Assembly (NCBI RefSeq): GCF_023343835.1
Contig: NC_064434.1
Span: 18,457,505 to 18,521,504, forward strand
Length of the DNA stretch: 64,000 nucleotides
Direction: 5' to 3'
DNA from: Lagopus muta
Taxonomy: Eukaryota; Chordata; Aves; Galliformes; Phasianidae
The notes beneath the pieces were generated by a model. It made no database searches and had not been told where the DNA came from. It saw nothing but the letters and a program-made list of their open reading frames with translations. The translations under genes and the position numbers were made by a program. Positions 9,259-21,639 of this stretch are shown in pieces (position 1 is the first letter of the stretch; the number at the start of each line of letters is the position of its first letter).

Positions 9259-11559
9259 AACAAACAAGCAGAAACATGAGTTCAGAATTTACAAGCAAGT
9301 TTCCAGGAATAACATATCTACATCAGAATAATCAATTACAGATTCATTACATTAAAGTAATTGCTTTGTACCAAATGCACTTGAATCACTTAACCAAAGA
9401 CAAACAATTTGAAAACTTCAATAGAAGTATTAAACATCATGTCGATAAGATACTGGAGGAGAGCCTGATTCTAGAAATAATTTTCTTTTAGGAAGCTGCA
9501 TCCAAAGCCAGAGATAGCCATCCTGAGGACTCAAAACAATATTCTAAAATATCACAGAAACCCAAAACTTCTGAGCCAAGCTGTTCTATGATTCCATGAC
9601 AAATAAGGAATTAGTATCACTTATGAAATTCAACTTTGTGCAAATGTAGGTAATAAAGCAGTGAAACGAATGCTCTAAGTTTATGTTAGATTTCACTTCA
9701 TCACAGAACACAGATCACAACTGTATCCCAACAAGAAGTCAAATCCATGTTCGAACTGTTTTGTAAATACTTGATTCTGAACTTTATTTATAATAAGCTT
9801 TTCCTCATATGGCAGATCTTAACCCTCCTCTAAGTATGAGACTTAAGCATTTTGAGATTCAGATGTGAGAAGAAAAAACAAAAGCTACAAAAAGGGAAAA
9901 TGTCAAATCCCTCAGAACTCAATCCTATTTGCATTCTTGCTACTAGTGAGAGAGTCAGCCTATATTTGTTATTTTCCTTTCGCATTTGAATGAGTTAAAT
10001 AGTAACATTCACAGGAAGCATTTTCAGTCTTTAGATATCATAGAAATGACAGGATAATTAAATGCAGTTATAGCTGTTTTATTTTCCTTTTTTGCTTTCC
10101 TTTTTAGACAATGTGTCATGCACACAAATAAATTGTATTCTGTATGACAATAATAGAAAAGTTAGGCAATTAGCTATTCCTAGGAAAGCCAGAATAGCAA
10201 AGGCTTGATGAAAAGGAGGTTACAGTGTGTCAATACAAAAGTATTCAGCAGTATTCAGCAAAAAAGCCTGTCTAAGTAGATGCCATTTAATTGACAAAGA
10301 ATAAGACTGTGTTATTGCTCTAGAAACCTGTGGAAATTAATTTCAAAAGCACACATCCCCTGAAGCAAGTCATGATCAAAAATACTGCATAACCAAATAT
10401 TACATAATATTCATATGCAAGCAAGTAAGGAATGAGAATATGATCATTTTTGAGGGCTTTTTTTTCTTCTTAACAAAAGACATGTATACTGCTTGTGTGT
10501 TCTACTTTTTTCCCCACTGCCTCAAAACAGACAAAAAACTGAAATAAAAAAATTCACTTAGCAAGACATTTGCCTCTGATGATCTCTGTAATAAAGCACT
10601 AAACAATTGGAAATAACACAGACGTAGTCATTTTCTTTCTATTGCTAGACAGGAATACAAATAAAGTGAGTCCCAATTTTCCCAGTTAGCTTCCTTAAGA
10701 TGGTTTTGGTAACAATATCAGTAGCACCATAAAGTCTTGTCAGTACCTTAACAGAACTATTGCCAAATTATCCTGATGCTGTTCCACAGTGGAAGCATCA
10801 GTGAGAGATGTCAATGTTTCCACAAGTATTTTGATGATAGGATAGCTTGAATAATCTTGTGTTATTTATGTTTGAAGAATATTTACAAAAGGCTAAGGCT
10901 GAGAAAAGATATAAACTACCAACATTTTCATGGTTTTATGCAAGTTTAGAAGATTTGCAGGACAAGAGATGCGAGTGTTTGTGAAGGAAGATGGGAAAAT
11001 ACAGGTATGGGTGTGGAAAGACTGAGGAGTTGCTCTTGGCGTGACTTGTAAGAGAAGCAGGGAGTACCAAAAACAATAAAAAATGGAATAAAAGGAAGGC
11101 CAACAAGAGGAATAAACAGCAATAGCATGGAAAGAGAGAAATGTAAAAAAGAAGTACATGGAAATAATGAAAAAAGGCAAATGAAAGCATTGCATGCTTC
11201 ATGGTAAGTAGTTGCCATCTTCGTCATTTGCAGGAATGTGCAACCCAGGTTACTAATGCATAAGAGAATTTGACAAGTTAACTCTACTCAGAATTGATAT
11301 TAAAAATCTCTGAAAAATGTAAACAGAATTTACAAAACATACTTCGCAGTAGTGTTATCTAAAACAACAAGCCTAGCTAAATCATGCCTGCAAAACACAG
11401 CTGGTGGTAAGCAGCATCCTGCCAGAGGTGAACTGGTGCTTCTTCAGCTGTCAGAAGATTCAATGGCATGATTGCTTATGGAGAACATGCCACCACATCC
11501 TACTTTCTTGGTGTGTGCCAGTGCACAGATGCACCAGTCACCCTAAGGATCTCAGCCAA
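9259..11559. other. Unassigned DNA with a purine-rich tract
   Basis: No repeat family or gene is recognised. Between about 10930 and 11190 the plus strand is markedly purine-rich, and all three minus frames are open together for 88-100 codons (spanning about 10893-11227). That reflects pyrimidine bias on the minus strand rather than coding. A strong plus-strand acceptor-like site lies at 10108 ('gctttcctttttag') without a convincing donor. At 10241-10260 the unit 'gtattcagca' is tandemly duplicated. Confidence 0.5.
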
Positions 11560-11912
11560 AGAAGTGGCACAGACAAAATGTTACAGACTGACAGCCCCCA
11601 TTCCCTATTCCCCTTTGCTGCTTGAGGGGAGGAGATAAAGGAGGTTGGATGGTAGAAAGATGTTTGTAGTTTGCTTCTAGTTCTCACTGCTCTAGTCTGT
11701 TATCAATAGGTGATTAATTACACCATCCTCCCTGTGCTGAGTCTGTTTTGCCATATTTTGCCACGTCAGTAATTGCAGAGTGATTTCCCTGTACTCAACT
11801 CACGAGCTTTTTTATTTCCCATTACATTTTCTCCCTCTTCCTATGGAGAGGGGGAGTGAGAGAGCAGCTGTGGTGGATTTTATCTGCCTATCAGGATCAA
11901 ATCACTGCAACT
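11560..11912 (+). mobile_element. Endogenous retroviral-type LTR, 3' part
   Basis: This matches, region by region, the 3' half of the LTR at 21640-22125. Shared blocks include 'agttctcactgctctagtct' versus 'agttctcagtgctctaatct', 'ctgagtctgttttgcc' versus 'ctgagtgagttttgcc', and the final 'gagagggggagtgagagagc' block. From memory this is the 3' end of a common avian ERVL-type LTR, whose typical text includes 'gagtctgttttgcccgtgac'. The 5' half is absent or too decayed to see. No retroviral internal region follows, so it is a truncated solo LTR. Confidence 0.72.
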
Positions 11913-13054
11913 GAAATTCACTGAGTTTTCCACAAAACCTATGCTTATAAGGCTCTGAGGATTTTCTTATTAAAATGAGCGGTGCATGGCACCTCCATTC
12001 TTCCTGGTTAGGTTTTCTCCTTTTAATAAATGTCAAAGGCTTACTTCAGCCTTCAGTACCTTCCTTGGATTTTTGTGCCACAGGTATGCACAACATTCGT
12101 ATTCAGATGATTAGCATTGATTTTAACGAGTCATTAAAAATTCTGGGAGTGATCTTAAATAATCTGAAACCAGCATATTGCTTTCCTCTTGTAAAAAAGA
12201 AAGCATACTAGCACAAATGGTCCACAAAACCTTAATAATTTAATTTTAGACTCAATGGAATTGAAATCAGTTGAAAGTTTACAGTTGAGTCACAAGTTTA
12301 AATTGTCACAAATGTTCACAGCATTTTAAAATGTAACATTGATAGCACAGTTACTACCATAACTATAAAAAATCATGCACAAGTACATCTTTCAGAATAT
12401 TAAAAAGTTTTTTAGATGAAATCAATGTGAACACTCTTGTTCACACCTCATTAAAAATTCCTTCAAGTTGCTGAACAAATAAAGGGCATTTTAGTAAATA
12501 ATAAACATATGCAATTTCTTCATTTAAGATACAAGAATGATGTTTAGAAATATCTTTTTTTTTTTTTTTTAATTTTACTGTTTTCTCATAATATCAAGGG
12601 TCTGAGTAAATACTAAATACCTCAGGTTAGAATTACCAAAATATTTACTATGTAAAGGCACAAAGAAACAACCACACAAAAGCAGTTGTAGTAATTGTGC
12701 TAAAAAGGTGGAAATAAACTATAAAATCAAAACGTGACCAGACAGCCAAGAAACACCTACAAAAGTTGCAGCTGCGCCACAGGAGAGAATTTTTTAAGAT
12801 AAAAAAAGTAAGAAACATTAAGCATGCTAAATAACCTATTCTAAGATATGCAGAAAATTTGCACAGCAGCCTGTTTGTTTTTCTGATTGTGTGATTTAGA
12901 AAAGGATCCATTAATGAAGCAAGTGCAACTGATTATTTTTCTGAAGTCTATTATTAAAAACACCGAAATACTAATTGAGTTCATTTTCCTGCTCTCTTAG
13001 GTACTTTTTGAAACTCTAAAATTCACAGAAAACACTTGTAGGAAAACACAAGGG
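11913..13054. other. Unassigned AT-rich DNA
   Basis: No gene or repeat is recognised. A T-tract lies at about 12555-12573. A strong minus-strand acceptor near 12650 is followed by a 27-base open segment and a modest donor, too short to claim as an exon. Confidence 0.5.
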
Positions 13055-13230
13055 CAGAATTACAAAAGGGCAAAGGTTGGAAGGCACTTTTAGAGATCGT
13101 CATCTAGTTCAACACAAAGCTCAAACTGTGGTCAACTAGACTACATTCAGTTGAGTTTTGGATTTCCAAGGATGAAGACTGCACAACCTGTGGGACATGT
13201 TCCAAAGTATAATTTTCTAATTCCTCATTT
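13055..13230 (-). mobile_element. CR1 LINE 3' UTR fragment, antisense, degraded
   Basis: 'gttggaaggcacttttagag', 'catctagttcaacacaaagc' and 'ggatgaagactgcacaacct' are decayed versions of the CR1 3' UTR blocks that normally mention 'catctagtccaaccc' and 'ggatggagactccacaacct'. Reverse-transcriptase sequence of the same orientation starts 30 bp to the right, but the C-terminal ORF2 portion that should separate them is missing. It is therefore either a deleted element or a separate insertion. Confidence 0.65.
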
Positions 13231-13261
13231 GTTTTTTCTTTCCTCTTCTTTCATCAGGAAG

Positions 13262-13692
13262 ACCCGTTCAACATTCAGTTTGGTGCCATCAGCAAAATTC
13301 CTGAGGGTGCACTTGATCCCATCACCTATGTCATGGATAAAGATGTTAAGGAGTACCAGTCCCAAGACTGGTCCCTGGGGGACATTGCTTGTTACCAGCC
13401 TCTACCTGGACATAGTGACATTTACCACAGCCGTTTTGTTGCAACCTTCCAACTAATTCCTAATCTACTGAATATTCCACACCTCAAATCTATATCTTTC
13501 CAATTTAGGGATAAGGATGAGATAGGGGAGCACAACAAAAGCCTTGCAGATGACCAGGTAAATGACATCAATTGCCTTTGTTCACCAATGCCACTACTTC
13601 ATCACAAAAGGCCACCAGATTGGTCAGGCACAACCTTCCTTTGGTGAAGTTGCGCTGTGCTGGCTAAGACCACCTGCTCATCCTTCATGTAT
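13262..13692 (-). mobile_element. CR1 LINE reverse-transcriptase palm fragment, antisense
   Basis: Read leftwards, the segment follows the CR1 RT palm in order: a decayed 'GFTKG..CLTNLVAF' region near 13640, then VIYLVICKAF (motif A region, 13530-13555), the WLDGR-type region, and the PGDQSWD-like out-of-frame block. It ends in KCTLRNFADGT at about 13280, where the catalytic F-A-D-D has become F-A-D-G. Several frameshifts are present. It directly abuts the nested CR1 tail at 13693, and its RT N-terminal continuation lies beyond that insert at 13905 and up. Confidence 0.82.
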
Positions 13693-13895
13693 CATAGAAT
13701 GGCCTGGGTTGAAAAGGACCACAAAAGGACCACAATGATCATCTATTTTCAATCTCCCTGCTATGTGCAGTGTCGCCAACCACTAGATCAGGCTGCCAGA
13801 GCCACATCCAGCCTGGCCTTGAATGCCTCCAGGGATGGGGCATCCACAGCCTCCTTGGGCAACCTGTTCTAGTGTGTCACCACTCTCTGTGTGAA
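13693..13895 (-). mobile_element. Younger CR1 3' end nested in an older CR1, antisense
   Basis: It starts at 'atcatagaatggcctgggtt' (CR1 3' end) and runs through 'ccaaccactagatcaggctg', 'cagcctggccttgaatgcct' and 'atggggcatccacagcctcc' to 'caacctgttctagtgtgtca'. It is clearly better preserved than the CR1 sequence on either side. Both flanks are RT parts of another CR1 in the correct order, so this ~200-bp tail inserted into an existing element. Inside it the unit 'aaaaggaccac' is duplicated (about 13712-13735). Confidence 0.85.
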
Positions 13896-13904
13896 ATATG
13901 TTAT

Positions 13905-14990
13905 CATATGTGAAATGTATATCAACATATCTTCCAAGATGATCTCTTCCATGATCTTACCAGGCACACAGGTGAGGCTTATGTTCTCCAGGTCTTCCTT
14001 CTTCCCTTTCTTATAAATGAGAGTGATGTTTCCCTTTTTCCAGTCCCTGGAACTTCATCTGACAGCCACAACTTTTCAAATATGATGGAGAGAGTCTCAG
14101 TAACCACATCAGCCAGCTCCCTGATGACCCTAGGATGCATGGCATGAAGCCCCATAGATGTGCACACATTCAGTCTAATGAAGTCTCCAACTAGCTCTGC
14201 CCATCCAGTAGGGAGGGGAGTTTGCTCCCCCACTTCCCACTGTAATGGGATTCAGGGATGCAAGAAATATGAGAATCCTGTCTGCTACTGAAGATTGAAG
14301 CAAACAACTCATCAAGTACCTAAGCCTTCTCCATATGTCTTGCAGCCACTTCTCCTTCCTTATTTATCAGAGGAGGTACCCACTCTTTGGCCTCTGTCTT
14401 CTGAACAATGTAACTATAGGACCCCTTCTCATTGTTTTTAATGTCCCTTGTCATGTTAATTTCCATCTGTGCCTTGGCTTTCCTAATCCCACCTCTTTAT
14501 GTCTGGACAGCATCCCTGTATTCTTCCCAGGTGACATGTCCTTGCTTTCACTGCCTGTACTTGCTCTTCTTTTCCCTCAATATGACCAACAGGTCCTTGA
14601 CCATGCTATGCTGGTTTCCTGACTCCTCTGCCTGCTTTCTTACTCTGAGGTATGGAGAGCTCTTGTGCTCTCAAAAAGGCATCCTTAAAGAGTTGCAAGC
14701 TTTGCTCCACTTCTTTGTGCTTAAAGACAGCTTCCCAGGAGAGCTCATCCAACAATTCCTTAAACAGCCTGAAGTTAGCTCTCCTGAAGTTCAAGATCTG
14801 GACTCCACTCATTGCCAGGCTCACATTCCTCAAGATCACGAACTCAACCATGGCATGGTTGCTGCAGCCCACACTGTCCCCAGTCTTCATGTCTTTAACA
14901 ATCTCCTAACTTATCAGTGAGTATCATGTACAATAGCGTTTCACCTGTGGTATATCTGCCCAATACCTAAATCAGAAAGTTATCACTGAT
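13905..14990 (-). mobile_element. CR1 LINE ORF2 endonuclease end to RT N-terminus, antisense
   Basis: Reading leftwards, conserved CR1 ORF2 blocks appear in order. First is the end of the APE-like endonuclease, with CSNHAMVEFVI at about 14860-14820, where the catalytic S-D-H is S-N-H. Next is the linker FRRANFRLFKELL...LSWEAV. Then the RT N-terminal block MHPRVIRELADVVTETLSII, followed by the [13 protein letters not shown] region, and finally a [14 protein letters not shown] stretch at about 13975-13925. The frame is broken between blocks. With 13262-13692 it makes up a roughly 1.5-kb old element split by the nested insert. The last 90 bases at the right end are uncertain. Confidence 0.85.
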
Positions 14991-14999
14991 GGACTCCAA

Positions 15000-15420
15000 T
15001 AGTCTTCTGGATTACTTGCTGCTCACTGTTTCACTTGGAACTCCCCAGCCTTTATTGTTGCTTTTGGGCACCAATAATGCCTCCCACGTACAAGACTTGG
15101 CATTTACCCCTCTTGAACTCCATGTCAGCCCACTTCTCCAGCCAGTGCTCTCTAAAAAGCAGCACAGCCATCTAGTGCTTCCACCACTCTTCACAATTCT
15201 TTTTATCATTTGCAAACCTACTCAGGGTATGCTCTCACTGTCCAAGTCATTAAGGAAGATGGCATATAATACAGAGTCTATTGCTGATTCCCTGGATACA
15301 CCAGTAGTGATCAGTCTCAACATGGATTTCATGCCAGTGGTTATACCCTTTGAGCACGACATACAGAATTTTTGGTCTACTTCTCCATTTAGCTGTAAAA
15401 ATACTTGTTTTCCATGTTGA
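15000..15420 (-). mobile_element. Second CR1 RT fragment, antisense
   Basis: Read leftwards: ITTGVSRESAIDSVLY (CR1 'VTSGVPQGSVLGPVLF', motif B), then FLNDLDSESIP, FANDKKNCEEWW (motif C with F-A-N-D instead of F-A-D-D), and EKWADMEFKRGKC in an altered frame. In an intact CR1 these motifs lie downstream of the linker and RT N-terminus, yet here they lie upstream of 13905-14990. It must therefore be a separate, older CR1 copy. Confidence 0.8.
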
Positions 15421-16380
15421 GTATAAAATCCTCTTATTTCATAAATGGATTCCCAGTTTTTAAGTAGGAGGTTCATGTTACAGTACTTCATAATTGTGCA
15501 GAAATCTTGCTTTCTTCAAATAGTCTGAAAACGTGCTTCCATCAAACAGAAGACAATGGACACAGTGGGTAATTTCCATCTTCTGAGATGGCTCCATCTA
15601 TGCTCTTATGAGCTGAAGAATAAACAGTCTGGTGAAACAGCTGCCTGAAGTATCTTTTACACTAACAAATCCTTAGGGATGTCAGGTAGAATGAAGTAAA
15701 CAGCAAGTGAGAAAAAGATATTACTTGGCTAAGTAGATTAGACTCAGTGGGTAAATCCTGAAAGATCCTGATGGTGCCTTGGTTTGTGCTAAGCAGCCTA
15801 GCTCCTGTTGACTATTTTCACCAGCAGAATACTCTAGACTACACAGCCATTTTTCATAAAGACTATGCCATTAAGTATGTGAATAAAACAGGATTTGGGG
15901 GACTTAGGTAACACAAAATGTTCAAAATAAAATGGGATAAAATTCTGAAAAAATCTGCAAAGTGAAATACTTAGATTGCCTAGTTTCTCCAACACTAGCA
16001 AAAACATTGAAGTCCATTCTCAATTTTTCAGCCATCTGTTCCTTTAAAAACTTTGAATACAGAAAGTATGGAAGCAGGCCTTATATCGTAAGGATATTCT
16101 CTCACTAAAAATCAGACTTTGGAAACTCAGATTCTGGTTTGAGGTATAACTTATTACAGCATATTTACTGTTAGGCAGCAGCTTTAAAACAGTTGATGAA
16201 TAAAACTGTAGGTTCTCAGGCTACAAAGAGAACCCAAGAGTTATTAAAATGGTATTCAAATTGCCAGTGGCATCTATATGATGAATTATCTGTATCAAAT
16301 ATGTATATACATAATTATGCATATGTTCACACTTTTTAAAAGGAGCTTTCAGAATTATGGGTGTATTAGATTGAAGGGAG

Positions 16381-16381
<1 letters not shown>
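15421..16381. other. Unassigned AT-rich DNA
   Basis: No repeat or gene is recognised between the CR1 mosaic and the AAT microsatellite. Confidence 0.5.

Positions 16382-16428
<47 letters not shown>
16382..16428. repeat. (AAT)n microsatellite
   Basis: About 15 uninterrupted AAT units. It reads as poly-Tyr on the minus strand, which explains the open frame there. Uninterrupted trinucleotide runs of this length are usually polymorphic. Confidence 0.97.
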
Positions 16429-18582
16429 GATCTAGAAATCACTAAAAAGTTTGGGAACATTTTCCTAAGTATACACCTTATGAAATGCAGTTCTTAGTTA
16501 AGTAAAACATTACTGAAATTGCAGTTCCAATATTAGCATTCTCCATTTTGTACTATGTACATTCAATATATCTTAGGATTACAACAGTTAATAGTTTCTC
16601 ATTAGCTTCAATGTCTTTAAAGCATCAAAAATAATATGACTATTTCAAAAAGAGATAAGTAATTATCCAGCCAAGTAGATTGAGTGTTGTGTGTAGTTTC
16701 TCGTACCTTAATTATGGACCAAAAGCCCGTTTTCTGACGCTACAGAATGCACTGAGATAACATAGCCCAAATTTATCCCCATTATTTTTAAGTAGTTTGC
16801 CAAAATCTCTTAAACAAGAATGTATTTATAGTAACCAACATGTGATTATAATGAACAAAGATGTCAATCTCCAATGGAATCCAAGAGATCAGAAACCCCG
16901 TGAAAATAAACCAGGAAGCAGTAAGCCAACAAAGAAACACTTTGACAGAAGGCTTGGAGAAACACTCTCCAAGCAGGAGCTGAATTTTACTGAAACTTTT
17001 TTTTTTTTTTTTTTTTCCCCCAAATGAAACCCTTCAGAAATAAAACTTCAGAAAAAAATTAATGTGCAGCTACAGCATGCGAAGAAAACAAATGCTGGCA
17101 TTATGATCTGACAATTGGCAAAGGCCAGACTCACTACCAAGCAAGAGGAAACAGGTACGACAGGAATAGCTTCTGAAAAAAGAAAAGTGGTCTGTGTTTG
17201 ACACAGTACAAAAAAGGCAGAAACAACAAAGAATACAAAAGGAAAGAAGAAAGTAACTGAATCTCACAGCCTATTCATAAATCATAAGCTTCCTTTGCTC
17301 CGCCAGAAACACTGATTTGGATCCTTTTCACTTAACATCCATCTAGACTGGGTCTATCACAGTCAAACAGTTCAGAGGAAAAAAAAAAAAAAAAAAGAGA
17401 ACAAAAAAAAGTTATCCCTTTCATTAGATATTCTAAAACATATTTAGCAATTTACTGAAATCTTCAGTCCAACGTGTATCGATTTTCAGTCACACAGTTT
17501 GCCAGCAGCCCCACAATTACTTTTACACTGCATTTAGGCAGCTACTAGCTCTAAGCTAAAATCTTACTTATTTACACAACTCAACTTTTACTAGCAAAGC
17601 AGGGAAGAAAGCACAGATGCATATGAATTCAAGTATGGTCTTAAGACAAGGAGAAGAAAGCTACCTCAGGTCAGCTACACAATAAATCCCTCAAGAGCTC
17701 CTTCATTTGCCTCTCTCCCTATGTAACTGTTTCCAAATCATGTAAAGCACATTAGTGCAATTGGTACCCCCATACAAAAGCCTCACATCTGTGAAAAGCC
17801 TTTACAGGCCTTCATGAGGTGCTGGACTGAAGCCCAGATCTGAGGTTCAAAAGGAATAGGAAAACACAGCACAGTAGCTACCTGGATAGTTGAATTTTGG
17901 CCTGCACTCTTAAGGATTTATTTAAATAGTTTAATTGTAACACAATAGTAGCTTACTGGGGTGGGTCAGTCTGTATGTCAGAGTGAGTACGTGCTGACAA
18001 ATGTATATTAAATAATTAATTAATGAAATTAATTTTAAAACAAAAGAGAATACCAAATTTTGTATAACACTAACTTCAGAAAGGCCAGGTTTTACAATCA
18101 AGAAGAAATCTTTACATATTCATCACAGATAGGCAAATTTGCCAAATGCTATTCACTGTAATTAATTCAGATATAATGAGAATCTGCAGATGCATAATGG
18201 CTAAAATGCATAGCTGACACTTTCCTGAAAAATACAACCATTCAAGTGCATTTTAGAGACTTGGAAAATAGACCATTGTGCATACTCAAGTTTTGCAGAA
18301 AAAGTAAGCAAAGACAGTGCCTCAAGCCTTTGCCAAGCCTCGAGTCAAAAAAGAACTGCAGTGTGCATAGGATTTAACCAGCATAGTGCTGAAGTACAGT
18401 CCTGCTGCTGAAACCAGCAGGTCACTGTAGCCAGTTGCTGATGCCATACTTGGGGACCCACACCCTGGGGAGCCCGCAATGCCCACAGGGACTTCTGTAT
18501 GAGTGAGAGCCCCAGCAGACTATGAGGAGCACCAAGGGCACATAGAGCTGTATCACCCATGTCTCCATAGTAAGGTGGAATG
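16429..18582. other. Unassigned DNA with homopolymer tracts
   Basis: Contains T20 at 16997-17016 and A18 at 17379-17396. On the minus strand, 16708-16740 is an 11-codon open stretch (RQKTGFWSIIK) between a weak acceptor and a fair donor. I do not call it. No repeat family is recognised. Confidence 0.5.
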
Positions 18583-18640
18583 ATAGAATATCACAGAATG
18601 CCTTGGGCTGGAATGGATCTTAAAGATCATCTAGTTCAAA
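18583..18640 (-). mobile_element. CR1 LINE 3' tip, antisense
   Basis: 'tatcacagaatgccttggg', 'ctggaatggatcttaaagat' and 'catctagttcaaa' match the extreme 3' end of CR1 in reverse complement. Only about 60 bp were inserted or survive. Confidence 0.8.
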
Positions 18641-21639
18641 TAAATAAGTGTTGCATAACCACGGACTATTTAGAAACATGTGGATCTCTTAACATTTTAT
18701 TAAGTATTTTGTATTGCATTCTATATCTGTTATTGCTATTACTGACTTCCAACAGGAAGTATACCAATCAAGAGCTGTTTATCTATCATTTATATATAAA
18801 CAAGCAGCTTCATGCTCGGTTTGACTTCAACCACACATGACATTTTTCCTGCAATGTGTCTCCAAGGAATGGAAAAAACCCTGTTTCTTGTCCCTGCACT
18901 CAGACAGACTGTTACTGAAAAGATAAAGACAGCTGAATAATAATTAGACCTTCTTTCTTTGCTCAATCACTCAGGAGCAAACCAAGCTATGAAAAAACAA
19001 GCTTTATAGCAGAGAACATACTCTCTTAAAACATACAAGCAACTTAGCTGACAATAACCTATTGCAGGGCATATAAAGCTCCTGTTCTGTAAGTTTGTAC
19101 TTCATGGATTGCTCATAAGGTAAAGCCTAAAAGCAACAAATAGCTAAATGAGAGGGGAAAGATGCTGAAAGAAGCACCAATGACAAAACACAACTGCCAA
19201 ACAATGTTTTGGTGGTACATCTAAGTATCAAAACTTCAATTAATTCACTAGTGAGATTTTATTTTAAGAAGTTTTAGACTTTTTTTCTTTTTAATTACCT
19301 CAAACCATCTCTTCCCAAAACAAACCAGTTAGAAGCAAGGCTAGAAAGTTAATAACCCCCTAGCACTTACTTGCACTATTTGTCAAGGATTAATTCAATG
19401 TGATTTCATGAGCTCAGTTCTGACTTTACATAATGCTGATAAAGGAGGATTGTTATTTCCTTTTTTGGAGTCCAGTTTGGTTTTACTTCATGAGCTTAGT
19501 CTGCTCTTAGACTGTGCGAATGCAAACACTGGTTCCAATGCTCAGAATCATTCAGCTACTTTAAGTGGACTAGAAATTGAAAATAGATAAAAGTATATAT
19601 TTTATGTCCCATTTAATAAAGACAAGGAAAGTAAACAGTACTGAATTCTTTTTCCTTGTAAATTTGAAGAGAGATGATATAACAACAGACTCCATGAAGC
19701 TTATACTCTCCTTCTGTAACACTGGCAGTAATAATCAGTTTCCTTAATGAAGACTTTATATCAGTGTTCCCTAGAAGATAGCAGAAATGCAGTGATAGAG
19801 ATCTAGGAAACCATGCTAACAGTAACTAATGTTACTGTTAACATGAAACGGAATACAGGAAAAGGAATACAGAGTTAAAAAAAAAATGCATTAAAGAGCT
19901 TGGGAAAGGGATATCCACAAAAATTCCTCATATTTCAGTATATTTCATATGCTCCAATAAATACCCCTTAATCCTATGAAGTGATTTATTATTCATGTGT
20001 TTTACATTTTGTGAGTTCCTTTCACAACCATCAAATAATTTTCACCTTTCTTTGTTTCGTAACTTCTCTTTTCCTTTTAATTCATATTCAGTGTTTCTAC
20101 AGCAACAACAACAACAAAAAAAAAAACAAAACATGTAACTTGATGCTTGAAAAAGAGCTTTTACAATTTAATTATTCTTATCTGTCTAGCCCAGGAACCA
20201 AGAGTAAACTTTCTGAGTGAATCTTCAAACTGAGTACACATCCAATTTAGGGAATAGTCCTTACCAGAAAAAGTCAACAATAATACAAGTCAAACTTTGA
20301 CAAGGTGGACAAGTGTCATTTTCAGTAAGAGGTATTTGAAACGCATATTACTTGTACAACACTGAAAACCTAAGTTGCATTTTTAGAAACTAAGACTGAA
20401 GGTGGAATTTTAAAATTTTGAATGACAGTTAAAGCGCAGTACCACCACCAAAATATACAGTCAGGGAGTGAAGAAAAGTGGCAACTGTAGGAGACAGACA
20501 TCCTTCTTAACATTCCTGCCCATCATTATTATTTGCAAGACAGGTGGGAAATGAAGTATGGCTACATCATGCCATTTTGTCACTTTACCATTATACTATT
20601 TTACTGTTGAGATCTTTTAGAAAATTATTTTTCCTTTAAAGACAAATAAACTTTTATTAGTATCTTACCTTAAGAAGAAGAAGCAAGGTTTTTGTCAAAA
20701 CTGTGTTCTAAGTATCATTATACATTATATCCATACATTTGTATATGAAAAGGAGCTGGAAAATACATTTTTGTACTTTGCATTCACTGTACAACCAAAA
20801 TACATTGAAGTCCACTCAAATCAAACAAGTTCTTTACATTTCACAGAGGCTATGCTAATCTTGAAAGCTGCATTATCACAAATATGGGCTAAGGAACCCA
20901 GACACTAAGTGGGATATAAAAAAATGCAAAAAAAGAAGTTCAGATCACTGTTTCACATTATTTCAATTACTCAAATATTATTCTCCTATGACGGCAGAAA
21001 AAAAAGAAAACACTTTTTAAAAACACTGTGTGCAGAAAACTGCCATTCTCCACTCAAGATCTCCAAGATGTTCTTGTGCAGGTGGTAAGAGCTCACACCC
21101 AGAATGGAAAGGATCAATTTGCCATGAAAAAAACAAAAGTCAAGAAACAAGGTCTTTTCTCATTCTCCAAATCTCCAGAGAACTTTTGCACAGTTTTCAT
21201 TTGTCTATTTTCACACAGACTTGCCTCCATTTGGCTGCTACTCCAGTCACAAACTTCAAAAAACAAAGCTTTTCTCATGGGCTTAGTGATGCTTTAAGTG
21301 CAGAAGGAGGAAAGGCAGAAAACCAAAGGCCATGTATCATCATTTCCTGCACTGCTTTTGAAGTCTGAACAGTAACAGAAGGCAAACTGACCAGGGTTTA
21401 TCTGCAGGTGTCCCCAGATCACATCCATTACCTTCATGGAGATTCACTCTGAAAAGATTTATTGAAAAAGGTTATTTTTCTACTGATCAATGTCACATTT
21501 AGTCAATCATAATCTGAAATCCATCACTGCTCAGAAATCAAGTAAAAACAACAAATACAGAGCTCAGTGCTTTGGACATCATTCTATCTATAGGTTTTAG
21601 ATCTGCTTAACTGGTCTTCCTATTCCTAAGGTATTCACT
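18641..21639. other. Unassigned AT-rich DNA
   Basis: No gene or repeat family is recognised. Overlapping plus frames at 21028-21368 (about 90 and 112 codons) have no recognisable features. A minus-strand acceptor near 21448 is very pyrimidine-rich, but the nearest donor leaves only 17 bases. A good donor on the minus strand at 20667 ('CTTAAG|GTAAGATAC') has only weak acceptors upstream. Confidence 0.5.

Noticed and set aside
14432..14920. 162-codon plus-strand frame
   Set aside because: Antisense shadow of CR1 ORF2 on the minus strand.
16221..16460. Minus frame with a poly-Tyr run
   Set aside because: Created by the (AAT)n microsatellite.
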